DNA of 64,000 bases from Leptasterias polaris (GCA_037783415.1 JAZGTN010000026.1:3555001-3619000), one strand, 5' to 3'; positions 28,471 to 42,097 are shown, counted from the first letter of the stretch. A program made the numbers and translations. The notes: a model not told the origin generated them from the sequence alone.

Positions 28471-31084
28471 GGTTCCCTTTGATCATATACTGTATACAAA
28501 ATATTTTAAAAACTCTAATCCAATCCTGTAATCTTTTATACACATACATGTATGAATCTGCAGAGGTACTTACACTGTACTTGATTTAAACATGAGGAAC
28601 CGGCAGATTTTATAAAACAGTGTTTTAGTTTCACTTTGTAGACTAAAATGTGAAGTTTGGTTCTGAAGAGTGCAAAGAGCCTGTCTCAATAATTTAAATA
28701 GAGAAATTTATACAGGTACCTCTACTCATATTTCTTAAAATGAAGAGCTGGATGTCACTCTAACGAGCCAGTTGTCCACGCTTGGGACATCATATTGTCA
28801 TTTGATCTAGGCCTAGATCTGAAGTTAACCTTCATTCTCTTCTCTGGCAAGAAGCTAAATTTCAAATCAGTTACTAGTATTGAAAGCACACTTTATTTTT
28901 CTGTGTGGAATTTCAAAGATGTTAGATTTTTTGGCCGATTTGGCTCAAACTTTAGAGGGATTTGCAAGCTTTTAGGCCGGAGCCCCAATGGAAATTTCAG
29001 ACACCAAACCGTGACCCACCTGCCGATCGCTGCATGAGTACATGCAATGTCATAAAAACAGGCTAATCTTTCTCTAGCCAACTTCTATCGACTTTTAGGC
29101 AATCTTTGTTGATCAAAGTTGTTGTTACGACAAATTCTGACAAACGTTTTTGACAAGTTTGGCATCCCTCATCAATTTTGTCGCGACCCATTTAGGGGTC
29201 ATGAGACACAGTTTGCAATTCCTTGCTCTTACGGGCCGTTTAAAACTTGTGCAGGCTAGTAGCCTATAGCCTGGAAAGGCCTGGTCTATCCAAGGGTAAA
29301 AAGGCACATTGAGTGCCAACATTCATGTAAAAAGTCAACATTCATATGCAAGATTAACTTTCCATGTCTAGGGACATTTCATCACCAAACTGATAAACAT
29401 GGTAAATGACTCACAGTATGTGGTGTGTGTGGGTGAAGACAGAGTTGGCCTCCATACAAGGAAAGTAATTTGAGTTTAAATTAGACGTATTAGATGTCTC
29501 AGTCATCAAGCCCTCCCTCCACTCACTCTCACTGATTGGGTCCAACCTGTACTTTCTCCAAATTTGAAAAGTGATCATCGATGTGGTGGATGAGGTAATT
29601 GGGTCTGAATCTTGCTTAGTTGCTAAATGATGGCAATATCTTCCAGGATGACTGCGAGGAAGTAGTGATATTTTTCATCTCAAATTTCCAGTAATGGCAG
29701 TTGATAGTAAATGATACATTGTGTGTAGTCAATATATAGTGCATAGCTAAAGTTGTCAGATTCCAGGTTGGAATAACATGGAAAGGAAGCAATGGAGACC
29801 ATCATTTCTTGTTGCTCTCAGTCTGGGGGTTATGGTTTTGGTGATTGCACCTGGATTTTTTATTCACAATTGTGGAATTTGGACATAATGGAACTTTCCC
29901 CTGCTTTTTCAAGGTTTTTTGAAACACAATATTTAAAAACGCCTAGATAATAAGAGTCTTAACATCTATTTGAAAAGAAAAAAAGGAAAACCACAAACAA
30001 ACAGGCAATGCGTCTTAAAAAATCTTGTTCAGTTCATGCTTTTTATTCAATACATCTTGTAAGTTTTACACATGTTATAGGCATAAGAAATTAAAGACTT
30101 TTATATGAATTCAGACTTGTTATGTCTAACTGGTAACACAATCAGTCGCTCTCTTTTTCACATGTTTAATGGTCTTCTCTAGTGCTGAGGATACTGTTTC
30201 CAAATTCTCCTTGAAATCAATAATCTCAGGGGTCGGGTGGAAATGCCATTATTTCAAATTACCTCCTAAAGTTTGGATCCTAGTTTCAGACTTTTTAGTC
30301 AGCGCTGTGGTCAAAATGAAATGGGGCATTATAAAAAGCCCAGTGTATGTACATGTATGTATGTAATGTCTCTCACTGGTTTAAGTTTGACTGCATCAGT
30401 AAGCCATAATTAAAAGCCCTTGCGGTCAGGGTAAATTCATTTCCACTGGAGAGATTCAGATGACAAATGGAATTTACACTACAGTAACACTCAAACTCTT
30501 TTATGAAATTGAAAATCAGTTTAAACAGTGACCTTGGCCTGGGACCCTTGTACTTTTTTGCAGCAGATGTTGAGCTGGTGTGGGTATTTGTTGTACTTTT
30601 GTGTACAGGGAGGGTAATGTCTGTAGGCTGTACGAATTGTACCCAGATTTGTGATTTTAACCGCAGGCTACTGCACCACCATTCTGAGGTTAACTTTATT
30701 ACCTACCTGCTGGGAATACCTCCTACCAGTACATTGTAGTACTAAACAAATACACAAGGGAGTAAGGGATTTTGACAATTGTGTAAATGGAAAACAACTG
30801 ACTGTCTGCATTATATCAAACTTTTCTTCAAAGCTTCAAAGTTGTCTCATTCTCAGACATTGGACTAGCAGTTCCTACAGTCACATCTCATTATACCAAG
30901 ATCACTGGGATTGGCCAAATTACCTCTTTATAATAGGAACATTGTTATAAGAGGACAGCAAATCAAAGAAGAGAGTTAGTTTGAGATGTGGGAAGAAAAT
31001 CCCAAAGAAGTTTTACACATGTTAATTGTTATTGGGATGAGAAATTTCAGACTTGTATATAAATCCATACTTTTTATGTCTAAC

Positions 31085-31350
31085 TGGTAAGAAAATCAGC
31101 TGTTCTCAAACAGGAAAACCCACCAGGTAGGGACTGAAAACCCACCAGGTAGGGACTGAAAACCCACCAGGTAGGGACTGAAAACCCACCAGGTAGGGAC
31201 TGAAAACCCACCAGGTAGGGACTGAAAACCCACCAGGTAGGGACTGAAAACCCACTAGGTAGGGACTGAAAACCCAATCCACATGGGAAGCTCTGGTCCA
31301 AAAGCAAAATTCAAACAAGGAACCTTGGAGAGGTGGAAGGCATGGAAGAA
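31085..31350 (-). repeat. tRNA-derived SINE (family B) with an internal minisatellite
   Basis: The right side (CCAATCCACATGGGAAGCTC, CAAACAAGGAACCTTGGAG) and left side match the SINE copies at 47150-47390 (minus), 36065-36215 (plus) and 54760-54970 (plus). The middle is expanded into the 22-bp array described separately. Confidence 0.6.
31117..31270. repeat. 22-bp minisatellite, 7 copies
   Basis: Seven copies of AACCCACCAGGTAGGGACTGAA in a row, the last with one change (CACTAGG). The unit equals a segment present once in other copies of this SINE family. Confidence 0.92.
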
Positions 31351-34047
31351 ACCACTAGGCCAACCTGAATACACTGTACTAGATATTTTCAATCATGTAA
31401 TGCATTTTAATGTTTGTTGTAATCAGTGTCAAACTAATGGATTTTTAGGTAATTCTCAATTCTGTATTTTTGACCATTTACACATAACCAAGAGATCTGT
31501 AAATCTCAGGGTTCTCCTCATGCCTAAGCTAGCAATGTGCACAAATTGGAGGCTTGGTGCATTAATTCAGTCACTATTTAGTAGGGTGCACCCCTTTTGT
31601 GCACCTTTTTTACCACATGAAAATATGTCCAGGTGTATACAAGAATCAAGATCTTAGGTTTGATTTGTGAACTGCAGTGTCTTGTAATGGTTCTCGTGGG
31701 ACCATGGATGTCTTGACATGAGTTCAGGTCATAACTTCACTTTACCCTCAAGAGGAGAGTGTTGAATATCAAACATCTGTGCACAAAAATTATTACCTGT
31801 CTGATGTGAAACTGTTTTGTCTGGAGGGATGACATATTCATAGTATTTGACTTCCAAAGCATTTTCATGCCTGGGGTTATGCTTCATTTATAGTCAAGGT
31901 TTTAGCCAGGATTTGGTAAAAGGGTGTCCAAATCTGCTGGAAATTTAAAAACTGGGTGTCCAAATTGTTCACTTACAATACATTTACGTGTAAATGACAG
32001 ATGAAACAGGGTGTCCAAATTTAAAACAGGGTGTCCAAAAGACACCCAGACACCCCTCTGGCTAACACTATGTTTATAGTCCGGCAGGGGGAGAAAAAAG
32101 AAAAAATTCAGTGCGAATTTCACTGTAGTCCATCCTCTATGTCCTGCACTTTGGTTGTAATTTTTGATTTGTTGGTTTTAAATAATTCCATAAATTGTTT
32201 TTCGGACTAAGGTGGTTCAGTGTGACCTTAATTTGTAGTAGTATTTCTAAGGTTGTCAATATTCTGAATGCAGAGATCATGCATCTTAGAGGTCATTGCA
32301 GGTCTTATCTGCAGAAACTTGAAAGAAATGTAGAAATCTCAGGGCTGATACTCCACAGAGGCAATAGCGGGTACTAATATGGGCGATTCACACTAAAATG
32401 CTTCCTCCACAGACTGGAGGAGAGGTCATTTTCAAAGTGCATCTTGGGAAAGGTCAGACATAGTCTGTAGTGGTCTTGCAATGCCCAGGGCAATACGCGG
32501 ATTGTTTTAGTTTGTTCCTGGTAAGCGAAGAAGCAATGTTGTATATTTATGTGTTTGCAGTTTTTTAATGTAATTAGTTAGTCTTTGAGTGCTACTTCTA
32601 CCTTCTTTGTGTTTACAGGATAAGATTATATTTTGTGTGAAGCTGGCGAATGTTTTTCATTCATGTCAGGCATTTAAAGGTCCTAAACTGACCGTGCGAA
32701 GCTGAGTTGCTAGAGTGATTGTTTCTATTGCCCTCTCCAGGGTAAATTGTAGAGAGCACACAATATTAGTTGCTCATATTGCCACTATGCTCCTTGGCAT
32801 TGCCTTGGTGTCCCTTCCAGTTTGCTCATACAGGTGCCCTTTATCAATAAAAACTGCCTTGCCCTTAAGACAGAGTATCGGGTCTAAAATCTGTCAGCTT
32901 TTTCTCCACCCACCTCCCTCCCCCAATAAAAAAACCAACAAACAAACAAACAAAACTCATTCTGCCAGGATTGCAAGTGCTCTCTGTACCAGTGAAGTGC
33001 TGAGAACAGTTCTACATGAATGTTGGACTTCAGAGATTTAATTGTCTATTTCCTCTGCAAAGGTCACAATTGAACCATGCAATCATACATTCATTCGTGC
33101 TAAACACAGACTAAACTGTATGCAGAAGTTTGTTATGAATGAAGTAATATAAAATGCAGAATTCCCCAGTTGCATTCGGTTGCCATATAAGTTACATTCT
33201 CTGTAGCTAATATGCTGCATGCATCTAATGTGATATTAGTTTATAAGCACCTTTGTATGCAGAAATAAATGCATCTTTTTCATTCTATTCAGCAAAATAA
33301 ATAAAGTGAAGTTGCTTTTGCAAAAAATAAAGAAATAAGTCTGGTTACCTCAATGAGTGAGCTTGGAAGTAATTGCATCATAAGCGCACGTATTGGTCAT
33401 GTGGGGACTCATTTAAATTACGCTCCACCTACCAACAGGATTGTAGATAGGAACTGTGTCCGAATTGCTGGCTACAGCTTGATCATCGTGTCATGATACA
33501 TTGAAGTACAGGGTGTCCTTAGCAACACCCTTAGCAATAGTCATAGCCTTAGCTGTAGCTGCCATTTTGGATATGGCCTTCATCTCAAGATGGAAAATTC
33601 ATAAATGAGACCCATGGTTGTGTAATATAAGATTACTGTACTTAATCGATGTACCTGGGCATTGTAAATCAAAGCGGTGGTTGGGTGACTTGACATTTGT
33701 CCTTGGTACTTGTGAGCCTATACTACAACCTTTTTCTGCTGGTGTAGAAATATGAAGATGTCAGCAAAATGTTGCTTAGTTAGTCTTCTACTCCAGATTG
33801 CTTTGCTGTCAATTTCTGTGTTTCTACAGGAGATTGGAACCTCACTCATCACATGCAGAACAAGTATAAGATTGTTGAGTTTTGAATTGGGCTTCATGAG
33901 TTAGCCATATGGCACTTTAACACTGTACTCATTGCAATAATGGAAAGTATAGGTGCATGTACATGTACATGTAGTACCCTACAGTGTTGCACGTTTTACT
34001 ATTCCTGGAGGATTTCCACTTTCTTATTATAAACCCACCCTGACCCA

Positions 34048-34165
34048 GGGCCCAGTTTCATAGAGCTGCTTTAGCAGAAAATAGTGCTTAAAAATTTGCA
34101 GCAAAGCAAAAATGAAGAGGTAACCAGTCACAATTGGCACATACAAACATGAATTTGTATTTTGG
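34048..34165. repeat. 'TTTCATAGAGCTGC' dispersed repeat
   Basis: CCAGTTTCATAGAGCTGCTTT, GCAAAGCAAAAATGAAGAGG and TGTATTTTGGCTACA match the copy at 2015-2160. Confidence 0.5.
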
Positions 34166-34497
34166 CTACATTTGTTGTGCTCGGTTTAACCATGTGATTA
34201 CGCAGGTGTTTAAAATAGGGCCTTAGATTTCGGGTATCAAGAGTGGACAATTTTGTTCCATCTATAACGTGAAATCTTTATCTGTTATTAAACCCTCTGG
34301 TCACCAATTGTTTTGACAAAAACAAATTATTAATATACATCAAGAATTTGTTTTTACAGTGTCAATTACCACCATGCACAAATGGACTTACAGAATGTCA
34401 ATCTACAGTCCTTTATAAATCCAATTGCCTTTTTCCCTCCACTTCCACCACTTGTTCATTTTCCCTGTCTATCTTTTCGTCCTTTGTCATTTTGCAG

Positions 34498-34560
34498 AAG
34501 CATTCGATGGACAAGCTGCAGTTTGCCTCCATCAAAAATGACAGCATTAATTACAGAGAG
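34498..34560 (+). CDS. XYLT: Peptide O-xylosyltransferase, exon 2 (63 bp)
   Basis: A 21-codon exon, KHSMDKLQFASIKNDSINYR then E, between CATTTTGCAG and GTAGGT, phase 0 on both sides. It falls in the variable Golgi stem, where sequence is not conserved. Support is the pair of good splice sites and the matching phase with exons 1 and 3. Because it is phase 0-0, skipping it would keep the frame. Confidence 0.65.
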
Positions 34561-36064
34561 GTAGGTTCATAAAGACAGCCAAAGACATTAAAAAATTTAA
34601 TATATGAAATGTGAACTTTGGTATAACATTTTACTGGATGGTTAGCTCTGCCATTTGTGAAATGATGTGAGCTTACTTAAAGGTAGGGTCATACTGTGGT
34701 ATTTAAATGACCCCCCCCCCCCCCCCCCCAAATTTTTTTTAAAAAATAAAATAAAATAAAATAAAAATTATAATAATAATAAACAAATAAAAAGATGGTG
34801 TAATTTCTATCAGAAGGCTTCGTTGTTATAAAGACGGTAATGGTAGGAAGCATCCTGCGTAGTTACTTCATCTTAAATGCCCCCGTTGATTCTTAATCAA
34901 TGAATGTATGTCAACAAATTTGAATTTCTAAAACTCACCTCAAGGCATGTTTTAGAGGTTCACATTCTGTGGTATCAGTTTGTGGATGCTATGGCCAGAG
35001 ATGTATGGTGCCCGTGTCACCTTGCTAATTGGATAAATTTGACGCTCACAATAAAAATACGTTGACAGTTTTTTCTGTTTTCTCAACAATTAGACACTGT
35101 ATTCAGCTGAATCTTTCATATGTGACTGTTATTGTATATTTCTTGATAATTTTTCCTATAAATCAGCATTATTTGACAAAAAACAATCTATGTTGCTACC
35201 TTGAAATCCTGCTGTGTATAACCAGCATGATGAGTGGGAGCACAGGTACATGTAGCTACCTTGAACAAGCATAACCTTTATCTGGTTCAAAAATAAATAG
35301 GATTTACATTCCCAGGATACTGTTTCTAGGAATGTACACTTTGGGTCTGAGATATTTGATTTGAAAATATTTGAACCAGTGTGCTGTCTTTTAAGGGAAG
35401 ATGCAACATTCTTTTCTGAATGAGTTCTTTGAGTCCATTTGACTTCCTGTCACTTTTTCCCCAATGGTGAGAAATGTTCTTCCCCTAACTTGGTTGTACT
35501 GCACTTAAACCAAAATCCTTCCATATCTGCTTTGCCAAAATCATGGAATTTTGAAGAACTGAGGACTGTAGGCCAATAAAAATTTGTTTATGACTGGGTC
35601 AGGCATTCCAATCTTATCCAAGTCCACATATGAGAGGAGGTTATTGGGGGATTGAGATCACATGTAGGCAATAAGGCTTAGGGAGTAATGGTTAACATCT
35701 ACAAACCTCATAAAGATTCAAAACCTCATAAATATTCAATACATAATAAATATTTCAATCCTCATCAAAAGCTCATTCAGTGATCCTTGGTCCATGATTT
35801 ATCTTTTAAATCCATTCATAACTTTTAGATACCCTACTTATAAACAGACATACAGACAAACAAACAGAAAGACAACAAAATAAACAAGGTTAAAACACTC
35901 CTCAGTGGCTGAGGTGTTGAGACAACGAGGCAAAGTTTTCTTTTAATAATCTGAAAGAACTAAACTGTAGTAAAGTTCAAGTAAAGTTTTTCCTGTATGT
36001 TATATATTATAATGTGAACTGTAGGCCTATATTCCTCACCATACGCCCAAACATGGCTAATATT

Positions 36065-36215
36065 GTTGATTGGCCCAGTGGTTCTTTCCCTGCATTTCAC
36101 CTCTGTGAACACCAGTTCGAATCTCAGACTAGATCCATGCAAGGGATTGGGTTTTCAGTCCCTACCTGATTGCTGTGTTTTCCCCCCACATCTCAAAAAC
36201 TGACCTATTCTTCAT
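36065..36215 (+). repeat. tRNA-derived SINE (family B)
   Basis: The A-box-like TTGGCCCAGTGGTT and B-box-like AGTTCGAATCTC are about 50 bases apart. They are followed by GGGTTTTCAGTCCCTACCTG, then a CCCCCCACATCTCAAAAACTG tail. The same tail occurs at 54840-54950. Confidence 0.65.
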
Positions 36216-37624
36216 CTGTTCTCTACACACACAAGTACAGTGTATCTTCAGAAAAAGGTGTTAAGTGTTGTTGCCCTATAACCTTGGTTGTGTCATTTAT
36301 GGTGTCAATGTCCCCCTGTGTTATACAATGGTTGTACAGTGATGTGTGAATTTTAGGTGACACAGTGTTACACTTTGACCATAATTTTACACGCAACTTG
36401 AAGCCCAAAATGGTGAGTGTAGTATACACTAGCTGCATGCGATGTTCTTGCAGTGGGTCAATACTCACTTAGGAGTGTTCCTTGATTTCATCACCAGAAA
36501 GATGTGGTAACTTTTAACACAATTTTTTCAGTATAACATAATCCAAACAAGTTTATCACAGATATTTGGTTTTGTTTTGGGAATGTACACATAGGATGTT
36601 GATATTGGGAACAGTCAGATCAGGATACGACCCTTACTTTGACCTCTTTGGCTGAGTGGAAGTTGGTCAAATATTGTGGCTGTTTGTGGTATTACAGGCC
36701 ACTTGCAACCTTTTGGTCTCAAAGCAAGGAAGTGTAAATGGCCTTCAAATAGCTTCTGGAAATTTGGGTTAAAAAATCCAAAATTAACACTACGTGTAAT
36801 TGCCTTTCATAAAACATCTAAGCATTGATTCTGCAAACAAACCACAATAAACAAATAAACAAATGCTACCGACAGTTTTAATTAAGAATCTGATTATAGG
36901 TTGCTTTCCAGGTCAAGGAGCATTTGAGATATCCCAAGAGTCTTGGATTATATGGCCTGGATTTATGGCCTCTTCACCATTGAAACCTATTAATTAGATC
37001 CAGCCAAAAGTCCGACCCCGCCGAGAAAAAATTCCCTTGCGCTAAATTGTTTCTGAACCACTCAACCTGCGCCGAGGCATTATTCCAATATCAGGAACTA
37101 AACTCCAGATTTCCTGGGAGGTTTCATATTAACCAATGAGAAGTGTTATTTCTGTCATGATTCGTCTCAATTTAAACCCAAATTAGATTATTACTGTTGG
37201 AGATTGAGAGTACGGGTGCTTGACAAAAAATTGCCATCTGCTTTTTAAAAGTCAAGTACAAGGGGTCTGTTTTGGGCTGTAGTCATATTTGTTTTAAACT
37301 TCATTGAGGGTAAAGTGGTTTTGTTTGCGGCAGGTTTCTCTACCTGACTTTGCAATTGTATCATTGATGACAAATGGCAAATTATTTGGAAACTTTAGAT
37401 GGTATGTCATCTGTACAGTACTTTACAGAAACAGTGCTTGAGTAGCTCAGCCAACGCCAAGCTATTTCCATAGGTCAAAGTAAAAAAGGATGACAAGTTC
37501 TTCCATTACGCCTTGCAGTTTAAGACAAGGTGAAAAGCTTAAATTAGATTACATGTACATGTAGGTTAGATTTGATAAAACTTTACTGTGCCGCAGGGCA
37601 AGGTTTACCCTTAATTATTTTAGT

Positions 37625-37800
37625 GACAAGCCAGCAGGACAAGTTAAATGTAGTTGTTTCGCTAGTCCATTAGTTTTTTATCCAGACCATTTTGAACTAG
37701 CCAGCTGGACCACTTGGAGGGAATTGTGACTAGTCCTTAGGTGTTAAAATTAGCATTTGGCCAGGGGACCACTGCTAAGAGAGAACGCTAAGTGGAAATT
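37625..37800 (+). repeat. 'CAGCGGACCACTGTTAAGGG' dispersed repeat, copy 2
   Basis: GACAAGCCAGCAGGACAAGT, TAGCCAGCTGGACCACTTGG and GCATTTGGCCAGGGGACCAC match copies at 28240 and 48210. Confidence 0.6.
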
Positions 37801-38429
37801 GCTGGTTCTTTTGACAACTATAATATAAGTTTAAAATATGCAGTACATGTATACAAGAAACACCGTAACATTATATTAAGTACACAGGATCTCATAAATG
37901 AGGGAACAAATGAGTTCCTGTTGTGCTGAGAGTGTATTCCATGGTGTAAAAGCTGAAATTCTATGTTATTCATGACAAATTTTGAAAACAGTTTGTTAAA
38001 GTTGTTGTGCTAATTTGTTCTATTTAACAAAAACAAACAATCCTAGCAATACTTGTTGCTAAAAAGTGGTCATGATGTAAGAACGTAAACCAATCAGGGA
38101 TACCGTGGAATTCTGGCACTTTGGTTGGTAAATCTTGAGAATAAAGCAAATAACTCTAAAACATATAAGGTTGCCCCTCCCATGCCTATCCTCTTTCCCA
38201 TCAAATGAAATAAAATATTTTGTTGTTGTATCCTCGTATCCATTTGGAAAGTATTCTAAAATTGAATAGAAATGTAGTAAATTCTAAAATTAAAGCATCT
38301 TTTGTGCATACCCTGTAAACTAATTAAAACTGTTTGGAAAATGTGTAAATGGATGGGGCAGTGCACCAGCTACCGTAATTAAAAGGATGAATGACTTGCA
38401 CTTCTTGCAAATGGTTTCTCTTGGTAAGC

Positions 38430-38840
38430 CTAGAGTAGGCCTGGAATTACACAGAGGCCTTGAGGCCATGGCCTCTGTTTCACCAGGGCCCAATTTCATG
38501 GCTCTGCTTACCGCCAAATTCTGCGCTTGCGATCACCATTCTCCGCTTACCGAGCAAGTGCCGAATTTCTGCGCTAGCTGTGTAAGCATAGAATGCCTAG
38601 GAACGTGGACTACGCACGCGCACAAGCAAAAATTCCCTGCTAACCCGTGAAATACGCTTGACGTACATTGTGTAAGCGCGGAATTCCCTGCTAACGTAAT
38701 CGCTGATTCTTTGCTTACGGTAAGCAGAGCCATGAAATTGGGCCTTGGTCATGGCCTTGGTGCCCTTTCCCATAGACTTCAAGATTTCAATGGAAGCGCC
38801 CTCTGCAAAACGAAAATGGCCTTGCCCTCTGGAATATCAA
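38430..38840. repeat. Dispersed repeat interrupted by a MITE
   Basis: The left half (TAGGCCTGGAATTACACAGA, GGCCTTGAGGCCATGGCC) and right half (TTGGTGCCCTTTCCCATAGA, CAATGGAAGCGCCCTCTGC) flank 38487-38743. The same repeat at 54345-54660 is also interrupted, by a different element. A further partial copy lies at 38905-38945. Confidence 0.6.
38487..38743. mobile_element. MITE with 28-bp inverted ends
   Basis: GGCCCAATTTCATGGCTCTG then CTTACCG is mirrored by CGGTAAGCAGAGCCATGAAA then TTGGGCC. Inner blocks (GCGGAATTCCCTGCTAAC, AAAATTCCCTGCTAACCC) recur. Its ends relate to the 'TTTCATAGAGCTGCTTAAGC' family at 2015 and 34048. Confidence 0.8.
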
Positions 38841-39838
38841 ATCTTCAGCCTGTGAAAGGCAGAGGAAGAAACCACTAGGCCCACCTGACCCCCAGAATAA
38901 GTGCCCTTTGCAAAATGAAACTGGTCTTGCCCTCTCATGAATGAAATAACAGGTTTTATAATTTGCATTTCTTGCAATTGATTTCTCTTGGTAAAGCATA
39001 AAGCCACACTAAACATTTTCTTTGCCCTGCTTACCACCTCCCTCCATTAAAATGTCTAGTTACACAACTGTTCTAGTCTCAAAGTATTTTTTTATACCAG
39101 CAATATACCATTAGGTGAACCACCTTGGCTGTACTGTCCCGTAGTTGCAGCTATGCAAATGTGCCATGCCATTACTCTAATAACCAAATTAAAAATATTG
39201 ATTGTTCATCGAGGGGATATAAATTGCACGTTAATGGCCCTTTTAATTTGATTGAGCTGGTCTTATTAGACGAGCCAGTCATCTGTAGTCTGTATGTCAA
39301 GCCGCTATAATGTGATTTCACTTCTGATGATGTGATTAGTGTAATACAAGACGTGTATGGATGAGCTCTATATGCGCTGGTATTGGAAGAAGCAAACATA
39401 CACTGGTAATAGATGCTAGAGTAATTTTCTAAGCAAACATATGTTGGTAATGAAGATAAATTTGTGCCTATGGTAACCGTAGACAGTGGCGTGGAATTCG
39501 TTCATCAATCTTGGAAAGAATGGAATGCCTGCTCAGGAAAAAAGTTTGATTTTATCATAAACGACAAACTGGAATAAAGAAACAAAGCCACTGTATTGCA
39601 TGTCAATCCTCTCTGTTAGCACTATCGATGATGCAGGCCTTGAATTTTGCTCTTGAAGGGGCACAGCAAATTTCCTCTGATAAGGAGCATTTCTACAAGG
39701 ATAATGTAGATTTTAATGGAATTTTGCATGGGGCACCTTAGTAAAGCACAGGGTACCAAGGCAATGGCCGTGGGTGCTGTGGGATAATGAGAGACCTATC
39801 AGTGTCTCCTGCTAAGTTAAACTTGAGTTGGCCCACTC

Positions 39839-42097
39839 GGTACTTTCAGTGACCACCTTGGTACTTTCAGTGACCACCTTGGTACTTTCAGTGACCACCT
39901 TGGTACTTTCAGTGACCACCTCGGTGCTTTCAGTGACCACCTCGGTGCTTTCAGTGACCACCTCGGTGCTTTCAGTGACCACCTAGGTACTTTCAGTGAC
40001 CACCTAGGTACTTTCAGTGAACACATTGGTACTTTCAGTGACCACCTCGGTACTTTCAGTGACCACCTCGGTGCTTTCAGTGACCACCTCGGTACTTTCA
40101 GTGACCACCTAGGTACTTTCAGTGAACACATTGGTACTTTCAGTGACCACCTTGGTACTTTCAGTGACCACATTGGTACTTTCAGTGACAACCTCGGTAC
40201 TTTCAGTGACAACCTCGGTACTTTCAGTGACAACCTCGGTACTTTCAGTGACCACCTCGGTACTTTCAGTGACCACCTCGGTTATTTCAGTGACCACCTT
40301 GGTACTTTCAGTGACCACCTTGGTACTTTCAGTGTCCACCTTGGTACTTTCAGTGACCACCTCGGTTATTTCAGTGACCACCTTGGTACTTTCAGTGACC
40401 ACCTTGGTACTTTCAGTGACCACCTTGGTACTTTCACTGACCACCTTGGTACTTTCAGTGACCACCTTGGTACTTTCAGTGACAACCTCGGTACTTTCAG
40501 TGACAACCTCGGTACTTTCAGTGACCACCTCGGTACTTTCAGTGACCACCTCGGTTATTTCAGTGACCACCTTGGTACTTTCAGTGACCACCTTGGTACT
40601 TTCAGTGTCCACCTTGGTACTTTCAGTGACCACCTTGGTACTTTCAGTGACCACCTTGGTACTTTCAGTGTCCACCTTGGTACTTTCAGTGACCACCTTG
40701 GTACTTTCAGTGACCACCTTGGTACTTTCAGTGACCACCTCGGTGCTTTCAGTGACCACCTCGGTGCTTTCAGTGACCACCTCGGTACTTTCAGTGACCA
40801 CCTAGGTACTTTCAGTGAACACATTGGTACTTTCAGTGACCACCTCGGTACTTTCAGTGACCACCTCGGTGCTTTCAGTGACCACCTCGGTACTTTCAGT
40901 GACCACCTAGGTACTTTCAGTGAACACATTGGTACTTTCAGTGACCACCTTGGTACTTTCAGTGACCGCATTGGTACTTTCAGTGACAACCTCGGTACTT
41001 TCAGTGACAACCTCGGTACTTTCAGTGACAACCTCGGTACTTTCAGTGACCACCTCGGTACTTTCAGTGACCACCTCGGTTATTTCAGTGACCACCTTGG
41101 TACTTTCAGTGACCACCTTGGTACTTTCAGTGTCCACCTTGGTACTTTCAGTGACCACCTCGGTTATTTCAGTGACCACCTTGGTACTTTCAGTGACCAC
41201 CTTGGTACTTTCAGTGACCACCTTGGTACTTTCACTGACCACCTTGGTACTTTCAGTGACCACCTTGGTACTTTCAGTGACAACCTCGGTACTTTCAGTG
41301 ACAACCTCGGTACTTTCAGTGACCACCTCGGTACTTTCAGTGACCACCTCGGTTATTTCAGTGACCACCTTGGTACTTTCAGTGACCACCTTGGTACTTT
41401 CAGTGTCCACCTTGGTACTTTCAGTGACCACCTCGGTTATTTCAGTGACCACCTTGGTACTTTCAGTAACCACCTTGGTACTTTCAGTGACCACCTTGGT
41501 ACTTTCAGTGACCACCTTGGTACTTTCACTGACCACCTTGGTACTTTCAGTGACCACCTTGGTACTTTCACTGACCACCTTGGTACTTTCACTGACCACC
41601 TTGGTACTTTCACTGACCACCTTGGTACTTTCAGTGACCACCTTGGTACTTTCAGTGAACACATTGGTACTTTCAGTGACCACCTCGGTACTTTCAGTGA
41701 CCACCTCGGTACTTTCAGTGACCACCTTGGTACTTTCAGTGACCACCTTGGTACTTTCACTGACCACCTTGGTACTTTCACTGACCACCTTGGTACTTTC
41801 ACTGACCACCTTGGTACTTTCAGTGACCACCTTGGTACTTTCAGTGACCACCTTGGTACTTTCAGTGACCACCTTGGTACTTTCACTGACCACCTTGGTA
41901 CTTTCAGTGACCACCTTGGTACTTTCAGTGACCACCTTGGTACTTTCAGTGACCACCTTGGTACTTTCACTGACCACCTTGGTACTTTCAGTGACCACCT
42001 TGGTACTTTCACTGACCACCTTGGTACTTTCAGTGACCACCTTGGTACTTTCACTGACCACCTTGGTACTTTCACTGACCACCTTGGTACTTTCAGT
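39839..42097. repeat. 21-bp minisatellite, about 107 units
   Basis: The consensus GGTACTTTCAGTGACCACCTT recurs from 39839 to 42097. The first and last GG are separated by 2247 bases, exactly 107 x 21, so there is no net indel. Variants include ACCTCGG, ACCTAGG, GAACACATTGG, GACAACCTCGG, GTGTCCACC, CACTGACC and CGGTTATTTCAG. Long open frames on both strands (for example VVTESTK repeats on the minus strand) follow from the 21-bp period and are stopped only where ACCTAGG brings in TAG. I see no promoter or splice context that would make it a gene. Confidence 0.97.

Larger units (their letters stand above)
22557..34497 (+). other. XYLT: XYLT intron 1 (about 12 kb)
   Basis: The intron starts GTATGTTTTG and ends TTTTGCAG. 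It holds a foldback element (23239-24192), a THAP-bearing TIR element (24628-25593), a nested pair of elements (25606-26690), an 'AGACTTGT' repeat (27475), a 'CCAGCGG' repeat (28240-28470) and a SINE with a minisatellite (31085-31350). I see no other gene in it. Confidence 0.75.
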
